Shown here: positions 32,609 to 46,182 of the stretch, piece after piece | How positions within the stretch are numbered: position 1 is the first letter of the stretch | Layout of the letters: each line of letters opens with the position of its first letter | Assembly: GCF_024137965.1 (NCBI RefSeq) | Contig: NZ_CP099975.1 | Span: 186,001-250,000 of the forward strand | DNA: 64,000 nucleotides | Direction of reading: 5' to 3' | Source: Halomonas sp. Y3 | GTDB taxonomy: Bacteria > Pseudomonadota > Gammaproteobacteria > Pseudomonadales > Halomonadaceae | The notes under the pieces: model-generated | Database searches by the model: none | What the model was told of the DNA's origin: nothing | The model's input: the letters and a program-made list of their open reading frames with translations, nothing else | Position numbers and translations under genes: made by a program

Positions 32609-33190
32609 TCACAGCCCGACCAGGGCGCCGGCCACGCCGGCGGCGCGGGTCAGCGAGCCCACCACGATACCATCGATCATGCTGATGGCGATGAACGCCA
32701 CGATGGGCGAGAGGTCGATCATGCCCAGGGGCGGGATCACCTTGCGCAGCGGGGCCATGATCGGCTCCACCAGCTGCATAACCAGCAGCGCCCCCGGATG
32801 GCTGGCGTTGGGCGCCACCCAGCTGAGGATGATCATCACGATCAGCGCGAAGAAGTAGATCTTCAGGATGGCATTGGCCAGCGCCGCCACGGCGCCGATG
32901 GCCACGCCGGCAATCGGCGCCATGCCGAAGCCGGCGATCTGCAGGATGATGACGATGCTAACCGCCTTGATTACGAAGCCGGCGGCTAGGGTGGCCATGT
33001 CGAAGCGACCCATCACCGGGCCCAGGAAGCCCTGGAAGGGGCGCACCGCCGGCTGGGTAATCTTCACTACCGTCTGGCTGATGGGGTTGTAGTAGTCGGC
33101 CTGTGACGCCTGCAGCAGGAAACGCAGCATCAGCAGGAAGATGTACAGGTTGACCAGGGTGTTGACCAGCAGCAGGCCGGCATTGCCCAT
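32609..33190 (-). CDS. yggT: YggT family membrane protein
   Basis: 193 residues with four predicted membrane segments arranged as two YGGT repeats (each around [19 protein letters not shown] and [19 protein letters not shown]). The family is implicated in osmotic tolerance and membrane integrity, but the mechanism is not settled. It lies 58 bases after proC on the same strand, the usual yggS-proC-yggT order. Confidence 0.9.
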   Translation of the reverse strand: MGNAGLLLVNTLVNLYIFLLMLRFLLQASQADYYNPISQTVVKITQPAVRPFQGFLGPVMGRFDMATLAAGFVIKAVSIVIILQIAGFGMAPIAGVAIGAVAALANAILKIYFFALIVMIILSWVAPNASHPGALLVMQLVEPIMAPLRKVIPPLGMIDLSPIVAFIAISMIDGIVVGSLTRAAGVAGALVGL

Positions 33191-33248
33191 GAGGATTCCT
33201 CCATGTCGTGGCTGGCCGCATCGGGCGGCCAGCCGGTAGCGGTGTGTG

Positions 33249-34073
33249 CTAGCGCTTGCCGAGTTCGGCGGCCATCTCGCGGGCGCGTTCGGCGCACTCT
33301 TCCATGGCCTCGGCCATCAGCTGGCGCAGGCCACCCTGTTCGAGGCGTGATACGGCGCGCTCGGTGGTGCCGCCCGGCGACATCACGTTGCGGCGCAGCT
33401 CCTCCGGCGGCTTGTCGCTGGCCATCGCCATCTTAGCGGCGCCCAGGGCGGTCTGCATGGCCAGCCGGCGGGCGGTCTCGGCGGGCAGGCCGAGCCTGAC
33501 GCCGGCCTCCTCCATGGCCTCGAACATCAGGAAGAAGTAGGCAGGCCCGCTGCCGGAGACGGCGGTGACGGCGTCGAGCAGGGGCTCCTCCTCGACCCAG
33601 GCCACCAGGCCCACGGCCTCCATCAGCTCGGTTGCAAGCGTGCGCTGCTCATCGCTGACCTTGGCGTTGGCGTAGAGACCGGAGGCGCCTGCGCCCACCA
33701 GGGCCGGGGTGTTGGGCATGCAGCGCACGATGGCCAGGTCGCCGCCGAGCCAGGCTTCCAGGGTCTCGGCGTCCAGGCCGGCGGCCACCGAGATGAGCAG
33801 CGGACGGCGCTGCTGCACCACGCTGGCGAGCCCCTCGCACACCTCTTTCATGATCTGGGGCTTTACCGCCAGCACCACCACGTCGGCCTGGGCCACGGCG
33901 GCGACGTTATCGGTATTGGTGTGAATGCCATAGCGCTCATGGACCGGCGCCAGGAAGGCGTCGCTGGGCGAGGTGGCGGTGATCGAGGAGGGGGAGTGGC
34001 CGCTCTCGATCATTCCGCCGATGATGGCGCTGGCCATGTTGCCGGCGCCGATGAAGGTGACTCTGGTGGCCAT
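33249..34073 (-). CDS. proC: Pyrroline-5-carboxylate reductase
   Basis: Last step of proline synthesis, with NAD(P)H. The Rossmann loop reads FIGAGNMASAIIGG, followed by VVLAVKPQ, RCMPNTPALVGAGASGL, VSGSGPAYFFLMFEAM and VMSPGGTTERAVSRLEQGG. Length is 274 residues. Proline is also a compatible solute, so the gene may matter under salt stress. Confidence 0.96.
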   Translation of the reverse strand: MATRVTFIGAGNMASAIIGGMIESGHSPSSITATSPSDAFLAPVHERYGIHTNTDNVAAVAQADVVVLAVKPQIMKEVCEGLASVVQQRRPLLISVAAGLDAETLEAWLGGDLAIVRCMPNTPALVGAGASGLYANAKVSDEQRTLATELMEAVGLVAWVEEEPLLDAVTAVSGSGPAYFFLMFEAMEEAGVRLGLPAETARRLAMQTALGAAKMAMASDKPPEELRRNVMSPGGTTERAVSRLEQGGLRQLMAEAMEECAERAREMAAELGKR

Positions 34074-34143
34074 GGGGGTGTCCTGTATCGCTCGACGATG
34101 GAGCGCCGCGGGGTATCCGGCGGCGGCGTTGTTCGTTGGTGGC

Positions 34144-34863
34144 TCAGCGGGGCGGCTCGCGCTCCCCGAAGATGGCGGTGCCGACGCGTACCAGGGTAGC
34201 GCCTTCCCGCACGGCGGCTTCGAGGTCGCCGGTCATGCCCATGGAGAGGGTATCCAACGGAGCCTCGGGGAAGCGCTCACGCAGCGCTTCCAGGGCCTCG
34301 CGCAGGCGGGCGAAGGGCTTCCGCTGGGCTTCCCGGTCCTCGGCGGGGGCCGGGATCGCCATCAGGCCGCGCAGGCGCAGGCGCGGCATCGAGAGCACCG
34401 CTGCGGCCAGCGCCGGCAGCTCGGCCAGGCTGGCGCCGGACTTGGTGGCCTCGTCGCTGATATTGACCTGCAGGCAGATCTCCAGCGGCGGCATATCCGC
34501 GGGGCGTTGATCGTTGAGGCGCCGTGCAATCTTCTCGCGGTCTACGCTATGTACCCAGGCGAAGTGTTCGGCCACGTCGCGGGTCTTGTTGGACTGCAGC
34601 GGGCCGATGAAATGCCAGACGATGCCGTCGAGGTCGGCCAGTGCCGCCTGCTTCTCCAGGGCTTCCTGGACGTAGTTCTCGCCGAATTCGCGCTGGCCGA
34701 GGTGCCAGGCCTCGCGGATCAGCGATGCCGGCTTGGTCTTGCTGACCGCCATCAGGCGGGCATCGGTGGCCGGGCGGCCGGCGTCGTTCAGGGCCTCGGC
34801 CAGACGGGTACGCACGGCGGCCAGGGACTCGGCGAGCGGACTGGAGGCAGAAGAGACCGTCAT
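34144..34863 (-). CDS. yggS: YggS family PLP homeostasis protein (PLPBP)
   Basis: Non-catalytic PLP-binding TIM-barrel protein that buffers pyridoxal phosphate. The PLP lysine lies in RLMAVSKTKPA; FGENYVQEALEK, WHFIGPLQSNKTRDVA and LSMGMTGDLEAAVREGATLVRVG are conserved blocks. Length is 239 residues with start ATG 34863. It is divergent from pilT, with a 66-base intergenic region carrying both promoters. Confidence 0.94.
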   Translation of the reverse strand: MTVSSASSPLAESLAAVRTRLAEALNDAGRPATDARLMAVSKTKPASLIREAWHLGQREFGENYVQEALEKQAALADLDGIVWHFIGPLQSNKTRDVAEHFAWVHSVDREKIARRLNDQRPADMPPLEICLQVNISDEATKSGASLAELPALAAAVLSMPRLRLRGLMAIPAPAEDREAQRKPFARLREALEALRERFPEAPLDTLSMGMTGDLEAAVREGATLVRVGTAIFGEREPPR

Positions 34864-34929
34864 GTGGCAAGCTCTGTCATACTGTTCATTACACGATGTC
34901 ACCGGGGCTTCGGGAGCAAGGGAAAACAG

Positions 34930-35967
<1,038 letters not shown>

Positions 35968-35993
35968 CAGGACAGTGACGAGGGGGCAGGGGA

Positions 35994-37136
35994 ATGATGG
36001 CGAAGGAGTGGCTCTATCAGCTGCTGGACATCATGGTGCAGCAGGAGGCGTCGGATCTGCTGATCTCGGTCAATGCACCGCCGACGCTCAAGCGGGCCGG
36101 TCAGCTGATTCCCATGGGAGATCAGCGGCTTTCCGTGGAGCAGGTCAACGAGCTGGTCAATATCGCCATTCCCGTGGGCATGGCCGAGCGCTTTCAGCTG
36201 GAGCGCGAGGCCAACTTCGCGCTTAGCCTCAAGGACAGGGGGCGCTTTCGTGTCAGCGCCTTTCAGCAGCGCAACCAGAAGGCCATGGTGATTCGCCGAA
36301 TCGCCTTCGAGATTCCTCACCTGGAGACGCTCGGGCTGCCGGGCGTGCTGGGCGAGCTGGCCAACCTCAAGCGCGGTCTGGTGTTCGTGGTGGGGGGGAC
36401 CGGTACCGGCAAGTCGACCACCCTGGCCTCGATGATCCAGCAGCGTAACGAGACCCTGGGGGGCCATATCATCAGCGTCGAGGACCCCATCGAGTATGTG
36501 CATCCGCACAAGAAGGCGATCATCAACCAGCGTGAGGTAGGCATCGATACCGACTCCTTCGAGGTGGCGCTGAAGAACACCCTACGCCAGGCTCCTGACG
36601 TCGTGCTGATCGGCGAGATCCGGACCCGGGAAACCATGGAGCATGCCCTGACCTTTGCCGAGACCGGCCACCTCTGCCTGGCGACCCTGCATGCCAACAA
36701 CGCCAACCAGGCACTGGACCGCATCATTCACTTCTTCCCCCACGAGCGCCACGAGCAGATCTGGCTGGACCTTTCCCTCAACCTGCGTGCCATCGTGGCC
36801 CAGCAGCTGCTGCCCACGGTGGACGGTGGCCGCTGTGCGGCCATCGAGATCCTGCTCAGGTCGCCACTGATCAGCGACCTGATCGGCAAGGGAGATGTCA
36901 GCGAGATCAAGCGGGTGATGGGGCGCTCCCGGGATCAGGGCATGCAGACCTTTGATCAGGCGCTCTACGACCTCTTTCGGGCGGGGAGGATCACCGAGGA
37001 GGTGGCGCTGGTGCACGCCGATTCGGCCAACGACCTGCGCATGATGATCAAGTACGGCGATGAGGGTAGCGAGGGGCTGGCCCAGGCGCGCAAGGCGGCG
37101 AGCCAGCTCTCGCTCAAGCGCGACGAGGACTTCTGA
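35994..37136 (+). CDS. pilU: Type IV pilus ATPase PilU (PilT paralogue)
   Basis: Accessory retraction ATPase working with PilT. The N-terminus QQEASDLLISVNAPPTLKRAG parallels PilT; Walker A is GGTGTGKST, then ISVEDPIEYVH, DVVLIGEIRTRETMEHALTF and GHLCLATLHANNANQAL. The 380-residue length includes the family's longer C-terminus. ATG 35994 or 35997 starts it after a G-rich ribosome site. It lies 26 bases from pilT, so the two form an operon. Confidence 0.94.
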   Translation: MMAKEWLYQLLDIMVQQEASDLLISVNAPPTLKRAGQLIPMGDQRLSVEQVNELVNIAIPVGMAERFQLEREANFALSLKDRGRFRVSAFQQRNQKAMVIRRIAFEIPHLETLGLPGVLGELANLKRGLVFVVGGTGTGKSTTLASMIQQRNETLGGHIISVEDPIEYVHPHKKAIINQREVGIDTDSFEVALKNTLRQAPDVVLIGEIRTRETMEHALTFAETGHLCLATLHANNANQALDRIIHFFPHERHEQIWLDLSLNLRAIVAQQLLPTVDGGRCAAIEILLRSPLISDLIGKGDVSEIKRVMGRSRDQGMQTFDQALYDLFRAGRITEEVALVHADSANDLRMMIKYGDEGSEGLAQARKAASQLSLKRDEDF

Positions 37137-37155
37137 TGTGGCGGCTGCCCCCGGC

Positions 37156-38295
37156 TCAGGGGGCGTAGACCCCGCCCAGCACTCGGGGGCCCGCCGCGCC
37201 GGTCACCGAGGAGAGGTTGCCCGGCAGGCCGCGCAGCCTTCGCCAGGCCAGCCAGGCGAAGGCGCCGGCCTCCAGCCAGTCGGCGGGCCAGCCCGAGTCG
37301 GCGCTTGAGACAAGCGTGGTGGTGGGCAGCCGGCGGGCCAGCCGGGCCAGCAGGTCGCGGTTGTGGGCGCCGCCGCCGCAGGGAATCAGTCGTGCGGGTT
37401 CGGGGGCCTGCAGCCGCTCCCGCGCCATCTCCACGGCCAGGGCCACGCTGGCTGCCGTCAGCTCGGCCAGGGTGGCCTGGACGTCCTCGGGACGCTCCCG
37501 TCCGCTCAGCCGTTTCGCAAGCCATTCCAGGTGAAAGAGCTCGCGGCCCGTGCTGCGCGGCGGGGGCAGGTGAAAGAAGGGCTCCGCCAGCAGCCGGCCG
37601 AGCAGGGCCGCGTCGACTCGCCCCGAAGCGGCCCAGGCGCCATCGGCGTCGAAGTGGCCGCCGCGGTGGCGTGCGTGCCAGGCGTCCAGCAGGGCGTTGG
37701 CGGGACCGGAGTCGAAACCCAGCGGTGACCGCGGGTCCTCGCGCGGTGGCAGCAGGGTCAGGTTGGCGAAGCCGCCCAGGTTGAGCACCAGCTGCCACTC
37801 TCCCTCCGCACGGAAGAGCGCCTGGTGGAAGGCCGGCGCCAGGGGTGCCGCCTGCCCCCCCGCGGCCAGATCCCTGCGCCGGAAGTCGGCCACCACGCAG
37901 AGCCCGGTGAGCTCGGCCAGCAGGCTGGGATTGTCCAGCTGCAGGGTGTAGGCGGGGCCGCCGGCGTGCCCCAGCGGGGCGTGTTCGATGGTCTGGCCGT
38001 GGCTGGCGATGGCCTCCACCGTCTCCCGGGGCGTGCCGCTGACTTCCAGCAGGGCCGCCACGGCATCTGCCTGCAGACGGCAGAAGAGATCCTCGGCGGC
38101 GGCGAGCTCCGCAAAGCTCGGACGCTCGGTGTGGCACAGCGCCCAAAGGGAGTCGCGCAGGGCGGCGGGCATGGGCTCGGCGTGGGTCGCCAGGAGGCGC
38201 GGGCGGCCGCTCTCCGAGGTGTCGTCCATTTCCACCAGGGCTGCGTCGATACCGTCCAGGCTGGTGCCGGACATCAGGCCAATATAAAGGGGCAT
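37156..38295 (-). CDS. anmK: Anhydro-N-acetylmuramic acid kinase
   Basis: Phosphorylates and hydrolyses anhydroMurNAc from recycled cell wall to MurNAc-6-phosphate. It has YIGLMSGTSLDGIDAAL at the N-terminus, ASHGQTIEH, NLGGFANLTLLP, GFDSGPANALLDAW and LIPCGGGAHNRDLLARL. Length is 379 residues. It is divergent from tyrS, the common anmK-tyrS pairing in pseudomonads. Confidence 0.95.
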   Translation of the reverse strand: MPLYIGLMSGTSLDGIDAALVEMDDTSESGRPRLLATHAEPMPAALRDSLWALCHTERPSFAELAAAEDLFCRLQADAVAALLEVSGTPRETVEAIASHGQTIEHAPLGHAGGPAYTLQLDNPSLLAELTGLCVVADFRRRDLAAGGQAAPLAPAFHQALFRAEGEWQLVLNLGGFANLTLLPPREDPRSPLGFDSGPANALLDAWHARHRGGHFDADGAWAASGRVDAALLGRLLAEPFFHLPPPRSTGRELFHLEWLAKRLSGRERPEDVQATLAELTAASVALAVEMARERLQAPEPARLIPCGGGAHNRDLLARLARRLPTTTLVSSADSGWPADWLEAGAFAWLAWRRLRGLPGNLSSVTGAAGPRVLGGVYAP

Positions 38296-38407
38296 GGCAC
38301 TCTCTCGGGTCGTTGGTGCGTCACTGCAGGGCGTCGACTCATGCTACCATTCTGCCCCATTCGATGGTCCCGGCCGGGGCCCGGCAACCGTACACGTGGA
38401 GTAGGAG

Positions 38408-39610
38408 ATGATGAGCGACGTGGCTAGCGCACTGGCGCTGCTCAAGCGAGGCACACAGGAGATCCTGCTGGAAGAGGAGCTGATCAAGAAGCTGGAGTCC
38501 GGGCGCAAGCTGCGGATCAAGGCGGGTTTCGACCCCACCGCCCCCGACCTGCACCTGGGCCACAGCGTGCTGCTGACCAAGATGCGTCAGTTCCAGGACC
38601 TCGGCCACCAGATCATCTTCCTGATCGGCGACTTCACCGGGCGCATCGGTGACCCCACCGGCAAGAACGTCACCCGCAAGCCGCTCACCGAGGAGGAGGT
38701 CCGTGCCAACGCCCAGACCTACAAGGAGCAGGTGTTCAAGATCCTGGACCCCGAGAAGACCGAGGTGCGCTTCAACTCCGAGTGGTTCGGCGAGCTCAAC
38801 GCCGCCCGCATGATCGAACTGGCCGCCCAGAGCACGGTGGCGCGCATGCTCGAGCGGGACGACTTCGACAAGCGCTACAAGTCCGGGCAGCCGATCTCCA
38901 TCCACGAGTTCCTCTATCCGCTGGTGCAGGGGTACGACTCCGTAGCGCTTGAAGCCGACATCGAGATGGGCGGCACCGACCAGAAGTTCAACCTGCTGAT
39001 GGGGCGCGAAATCCAGAAGCATTACGGCATGGAGCCCCAGGTAGTCATTACCATGCCGCTGCTCGAGGGGCTGGACGGCGTGCAGAAGATGTCCAAGTCG
39101 CTGGGCAACTATGTGGGAGTGGATGAGGCCCCGGGCGCCATGTTCAACAAGCTGGTCTCCATGCCTGACAGCCTGATGTGGCGCTACTTCGAGCTGCTCT
39201 CGCTGAAGTCCAACGAGGAGATCGAGTCGCTCAAGCGCGACGTTGAGGCCGGCGCCAACCCCCGCGACATCAAGATGGTCCTGGCCCGTGAGCTGATCGG
39301 CCGCTATCACGGCGAGGAGGCCGCGGCCAATGCGCATCGCTCTGCGGGCAATCAGCTGGCCGAGGGTGAGCTCCCCGAGGACCTGCCCGAGGTGGAAGTG
39401 GACTTCGAAGGCAGCGAGCAGGCGCCCATTGCCGCGGTGCTCAACCGCTCCGGCCTGGCCAATAACAGCGCTCAGGCCAAGGACATGCTGGGCAACGGCC
39501 GGGTCAAGGTAGACGGCGAAGTGGTCGAGCGGGACCATATGTTGACGACCGGCAAGAGCTACGTGATCCAAGCGGGCAAGAAGCGCTACGCCCGGGTGAC
39601 TCTCAAGTAG
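38408..39610 (+). CDS. tyrS: Tyrosyl-tRNA synthetase
   Basis: Class I synthetase. The HIGH site reads [16 protein letters not shown] and the KMSKS site [16 protein letters not shown]; the C-terminal S4-like domain covers the last 60 or so residues ([19 protein letters not shown]). The insertion pattern matches the second bacterial TyrRS type common in pseudomonads. Length is 400 residues. ATG 38408 and ATG 38411 both follow TAGGAG, and either could initiate. Confidence 0.96.
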   Translation: MMSDVASALALLKRGTQEILLEEELIKKLESGRKLRIKAGFDPTAPDLHLGHSVLLTKMRQFQDLGHQIIFLIGDFTGRIGDPTGKNVTRKPLTEEEVRANAQTYKEQVFKILDPEKTEVRFNSEWFGELNAARMIELAAQSTVARMLERDDFDKRYKSGQPISIHEFLYPLVQGYDSVALEADIEMGGTDQKFNLLMGREIQKHYGMEPQVVITMPLLEGLDGVQKMSKSLGNYVGVDEAPGAMFNKLVSMPDSLMWRYFELLSLKSNEEIESLKRDVEAGANPRDIKMVLARELIGRYHGEEAAANAHRSAGNQLAEGELPEDLPEVEVDFEGSEQAPIAAVLNRSGLANNSAQAKDMLGNGRVKVDGEVVERDHMLTTGKSYVIQAGKKRYARVTLK

Positions 39611-39649
39611 TGGGCCATCGGCTACCCGACATCAGCTGTAGTTGATAGA

Positions 39650-39678
39650 TGCTGCGCCCGCTTCATGCGGGCGCAGCC
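39650..39678 (+). terminator. Hairpin terminator after tyrS
   Basis: GCTGCGCCCGC, TTCAT loop, GCGGGCGCAGC: an 11-bp stem followed by CGTTTCC. Strong stem, weak T-run. Confidence 0.65.
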
Positions 39679-39968
39679 GTTTCCAGGCTCCGCTCTTCTT
39701 TATTTGGCGCTGCTCCAGGGGTGACTCGAGATCTATTCACAACCCTGGGCCGCCGGGGCGCTGTGGGCAGTTTCGGGGCGCGCTGACTCGAAAGCTTCGC
39801 CTTTCCGCCACCGTTCTGAAACTTTTTTACCGGAAGGGCTTGCAGGGCCCCGGGGAAAACCGTAAAGTACGCATCCGCTGCCGGTGACCAGCAAGGTTGC
39901 AGGCGGTAACAGGTGGTAGAAGTGATTGATCTGTCTGAGTTTTTTGAAACGCTTCGAAAAACTTTCAG

Positions 39969-39996
39969 TTGACAATCACTGCAGATTCGCTAGAAT
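39969..39996 (+). promoter_or_regulatory. rrn P1 promoter
   Basis: TTGACA (39969-39974), 16-bp spacer, TAGAAT (39991-39996), followed by a GC-rich discriminator GTGCGCC typical of stringently controlled (ppGpp/DksA) rRNA promoters. Confidence 0.85.
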
Positions 39997-40110
39997 GTGC
40001 GCCACTAAGTCTACGGGGCTCGCTGAGGGCTCTATTCGCAGACGCCTCGGCAGGATGAGGCGGGCTGTCAGCGGAAGCCGGTCGGGATGCAGCGCATCGC
40101 CAACCACCGC

Positions 40111-40138
40111 TTGACACGCTGAAGCGAATCGGTAGAAT
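40111..40138 (+). promoter_or_regulatory. rrn P2 promoter
   Basis: TTGACA (40111-40116), 16-bp spacer, TAGAAT (40133-40138), then ACGCC. Same hexamers and spacing as P1. Confidence 0.83.
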
Positions 40139-40250
40139 ACGCCTTCCTCGCAGGGCGCTGACGGCAGGCGGAGAGCTCAAGAGAGCCTACTCCGGTCGAC
40201 AGCACAGCGAGACGCTTCACTCCACAGGGTTCGCCCGAGAGTTCGAAGCC

Positions 40251-40262
40251 GCTCTTTAACAA
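40251..40262 (+). promoter_or_regulatory. boxA antitermination signal (16S leader)
   Basis: GCTCTTTAACAA matches the boxA consensus bound by NusB-S10 for rRNA antitermination. Confidence 0.85.
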
Positions 40263-40414
40263 TCGATCAGGTAATTCATGTGGGCGCTTGTCGATGAGTT
40301 CGGTGACCAGTCACAGAACCATCAAGGCAAGCGACTCGTCAAGACCTCCGGGTCTTTTGAGAAACGTTTGAACCTTGAGCCAAGTTTGGTGCGCTTAATG
40401 CACTATATGATCTT

Positions 40415-41953
<1,539 letters not shown>

Positions 41954-42048
41954 TCGACGACGTCACCGACTCGCGACAAGTGCTCACAATGAATTACCTG
42001 ATCGACCAGAGCAAAAGACTGTTTGGGTATAGGCCCAGCGTGACCAAT

Positions 42049-42125
<77 letters not shown>

Positions 42126-42135
42126 TTCTCTGAAC

Positions 42136-42231
42136 GGCCGGGTAGCTCAGTTGGTTAGAGCGCACCCCCAGAAGTTCTGTAAAGAGAAGGGTGAGGTCGC
42201 GAGGTTTATTCAAATCTGCCCAGACCCACCA
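42136..42231 (+). pseudogene. Decayed partial copy of tRNA-Ile
   Basis: The D-arm half (GTAGCTCAGTTGGTTAGAGC and GCACCC) and 3' half (AAGGGTGAGGTCG and TTCAAATCTGCCCAGACCC) repeat the intact tRNA-Ile 10 bases upstream. The anticodon loop is replaced by about 19 extra bases, the T-stem is disturbed, and the 5' acceptor GGCCGGG no longer pairs with CAGACCC. It cannot fold as a functional tRNA. Confidence 0.85.
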
Positions 42232-42313
42232 AATTTTATCCAGTCCTGCGTTATTTTGTGACTCGCATAGCAGGCTATGCATCGCCACAAAATGCCTTGG
42301 CCTGAATAAAATT
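42232..42313. repeat. 82-bp imperfect palindrome in the rrn spacer
   Basis: Outer arms AATTTTAT (42232-42239) and ATAAAATT (42306-42313), an inner ATTTTGTG/CACAAAAT pair, and a core GCATAGC (42265-42271)/GCTATGC (42274-42280) around AG. It separates the tRNA-Ile remnant from tRNA-Ala. A mobile REP/MITE-like repeat or an RNA processing stem are both possible. Confidence 0.8.
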
Positions 42314-42336
42314 ACCCAGAAGTATCGGGTATCAGT

Positions 42337-42412
42337 GGGGCCATAGCTCAGCTGGGAGAGCGCCTGCCTTGCACGCAGGAGGTCAGCGGTTCGATCCCGC
42401 TTGGCTCCACCA
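42337..42412 (+). tRNA. tRNA-Ala (TGC)
   Basis: Intact 76-base tRNA, anticodon loop CTTGCAC with anticodon TGC, acceptor GGGGCCA/TGGCTCC, encoded CCA. Second tRNA of the standard rrn spacer. Confidence 0.97.
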
Positions 42413-42430
42413 CTTTCTTCGGAAAGTATT

Positions 42431-42530
42431 GAGGAGCTCAGCTAGAAGAGCGCCTGCCGGCACTAGGAGGTCGCGCCGGGGTCGCGCTCGACTTCGAGCG
42501 AAACGTCGCACCGCCCGCTTGGCTCCACCA
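42431..42530 (+). pseudogene. Decayed partial copy of tRNA-Ala
   Basis: GAGCTCAGCTAGAAGAGCGC, CTGCC, AGGAGGTCG and the end CCCGCTTGGCTCCACCA repeat the intact tRNA-Ala. The anticodon TGC is lost, the 5' acceptor is missing, and about 35 bases with their own CGCTCG/CGAGCG hairpin are inserted into the variable/T-arm region. Confidence 0.85.
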
Positions 42531-42625
42531 TCGTCTCCCCTGCAGCAGTCTTACCTGATCGGATCCGCAGTCATAAGCCAGCATCTCTGCAAAAAATGTC
42601 AGGTTTATGACTGTCGATTGACAGT

Positions 42626-42637
42626 CGCTCTTTAACA
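42626..42637 (+). promoter_or_regulatory. boxA antitermination signal (23S leader)
   Basis: CGCTCTTTAACA, the second boxA of the operon, ahead of 23S rRNA. Confidence 0.82.
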
Positions 42638-42755
42638 ATGTGAATCATGCTGACAAACGTTCCTTCTGGAGTGATCCAGAAGAAACAAGTGATACGTCTC
42701 AAGCGTATCCGGCAATGTCGTACGTTATCGCAGACCAGACCCTTTGGGGTTATAT

Positions 42756-45643
<2,888 letters not shown>

Positions 45644-45721
45644 TATAACACCCAAGGGGTCTGTCGATAACAGACGACGCCGGGTACGCGAGACGTATCT
45701 CAGCATGATTCACACCCTTTT

Positions 45722-45840
45722 CGCCTGACGACCATAGCGTGCGTGAACCACCTGATCCCATGCCGAACTCAGCAGTGAAACCGCTCAGCGCCGATGGTAG
45801 TGTGGGGTCTCCCCATGTGAGAGTAGGTCATCGTCAGGCA
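45722..45840 (+). rRNA. 5S ribosomal RNA
   Basis: About 119 bases; ends GCCTGACG and CGTCAGGC pair, with internal CCCATGCCGAACTCAGCAGT and GGGGTCTCCCCATG as in other gammaproteobacterial 5S genes. Confidence 0.95.
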
Positions 45841-45849
45841 CTTATACAG

Positions 45850-45886
45850 AAAAACCCCGATCATCGTGAGATGGTCGGGGTTTTTC
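45850..45886 (+). terminator. rrn operon terminator T1
   Basis: AAAACCCCGATCAT, CGTGAG loop, ATGGTCGGGGTTTTT. Confidence 0.92.
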
Positions 45887-46056
45887 GCATGGCGGCAGCG
45901 TGACGAGCTAGGCTTCTCTCCATTGATCCCGCCTGTCGGGAACAGGCGGAAACCGCGTCAGCGGGCCCGTAGGGCGAGACTCAGGATGAGGCGAGTCGAG
46001 TCGCGGAGTGCCGGCCCCCGGAGCCCGGCGCGATCATCGTCAGGCACTTATACCGA
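45887..46056. repeat. Repeat-rich segment with a copy of the 5S 3' end
   Basis: Contains small inverted repeats CGCCTGT/ACAGGCG (about 45930-45950) and GACTC/GAGTC (about 45980-46000), and a 20-base exact copy (46034-46053) of the 5S tail found at 45828-45847. No coding frame looks real. It appears to be debris of a rrn-tail duplication mixed with REP-like elements. Confidence 0.7.
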
Positions 46057-46092
46057 GAAAACCCCGAGCATTCAGATGTTCGGGGTTTTTTC
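46057..46092 (+). terminator. rrn operon terminator T2
   Basis: AAAACCCCGAGCA, TTCAGA loop, TGTTCGGGGTTTTTT. It follows the copied 5S tail. Confidence 0.9.
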
Positions 46093-46118
46093 GTGGCCAT
46101 TCGGCGGGTACCTATTCA

Positions 46119-46157
46119 GAAAAGCCCCGATCATCGTGAGGTGGTCGGGGCTTTTTG
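46119..46157. terminator. Terminator T3 between rrn and hisC
   Basis: AAAGCCCCGATCATCGTGAG then GTGGTCGGGGCTTTTT. It is nearly identical to T1, with a compensating A-T to G-C change in the stem. It can also serve the convergent hisC gene. Confidence 0.88.
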
Positions 46158-46182
46158 CGTCTGGCGACGCGGTCGCTGTCGG

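Larger units (their letters stand above)
39679..40414 (+). other. rrn leader region: no protein gene
   Basis: About 735 bases between tyrS and 16S rRNA. It holds an AT-rich upstream stretch (39930-39967), two sigma70 promoters, a boxA and the transcribed 5' leader. No conserved coding frame was seen. AT-rich blocks ahead of P1 suit UP elements and Fis-type sites, although individual sites could not be assigned. Confidence 0.75.

Noticed and set aside
33973..34929. Long upstream extension of the pilT frame
   Set aside because: Antisense to proC and yggS, unlike any PilT; ATG 34930 gives the standard protein.
42136..42530. Intron-containing tRNA genes in the rrn spacer
   Set aside because: The inserts are short, lack group I/II features, and the acceptor stems are also broken; intact copies lie next to them.
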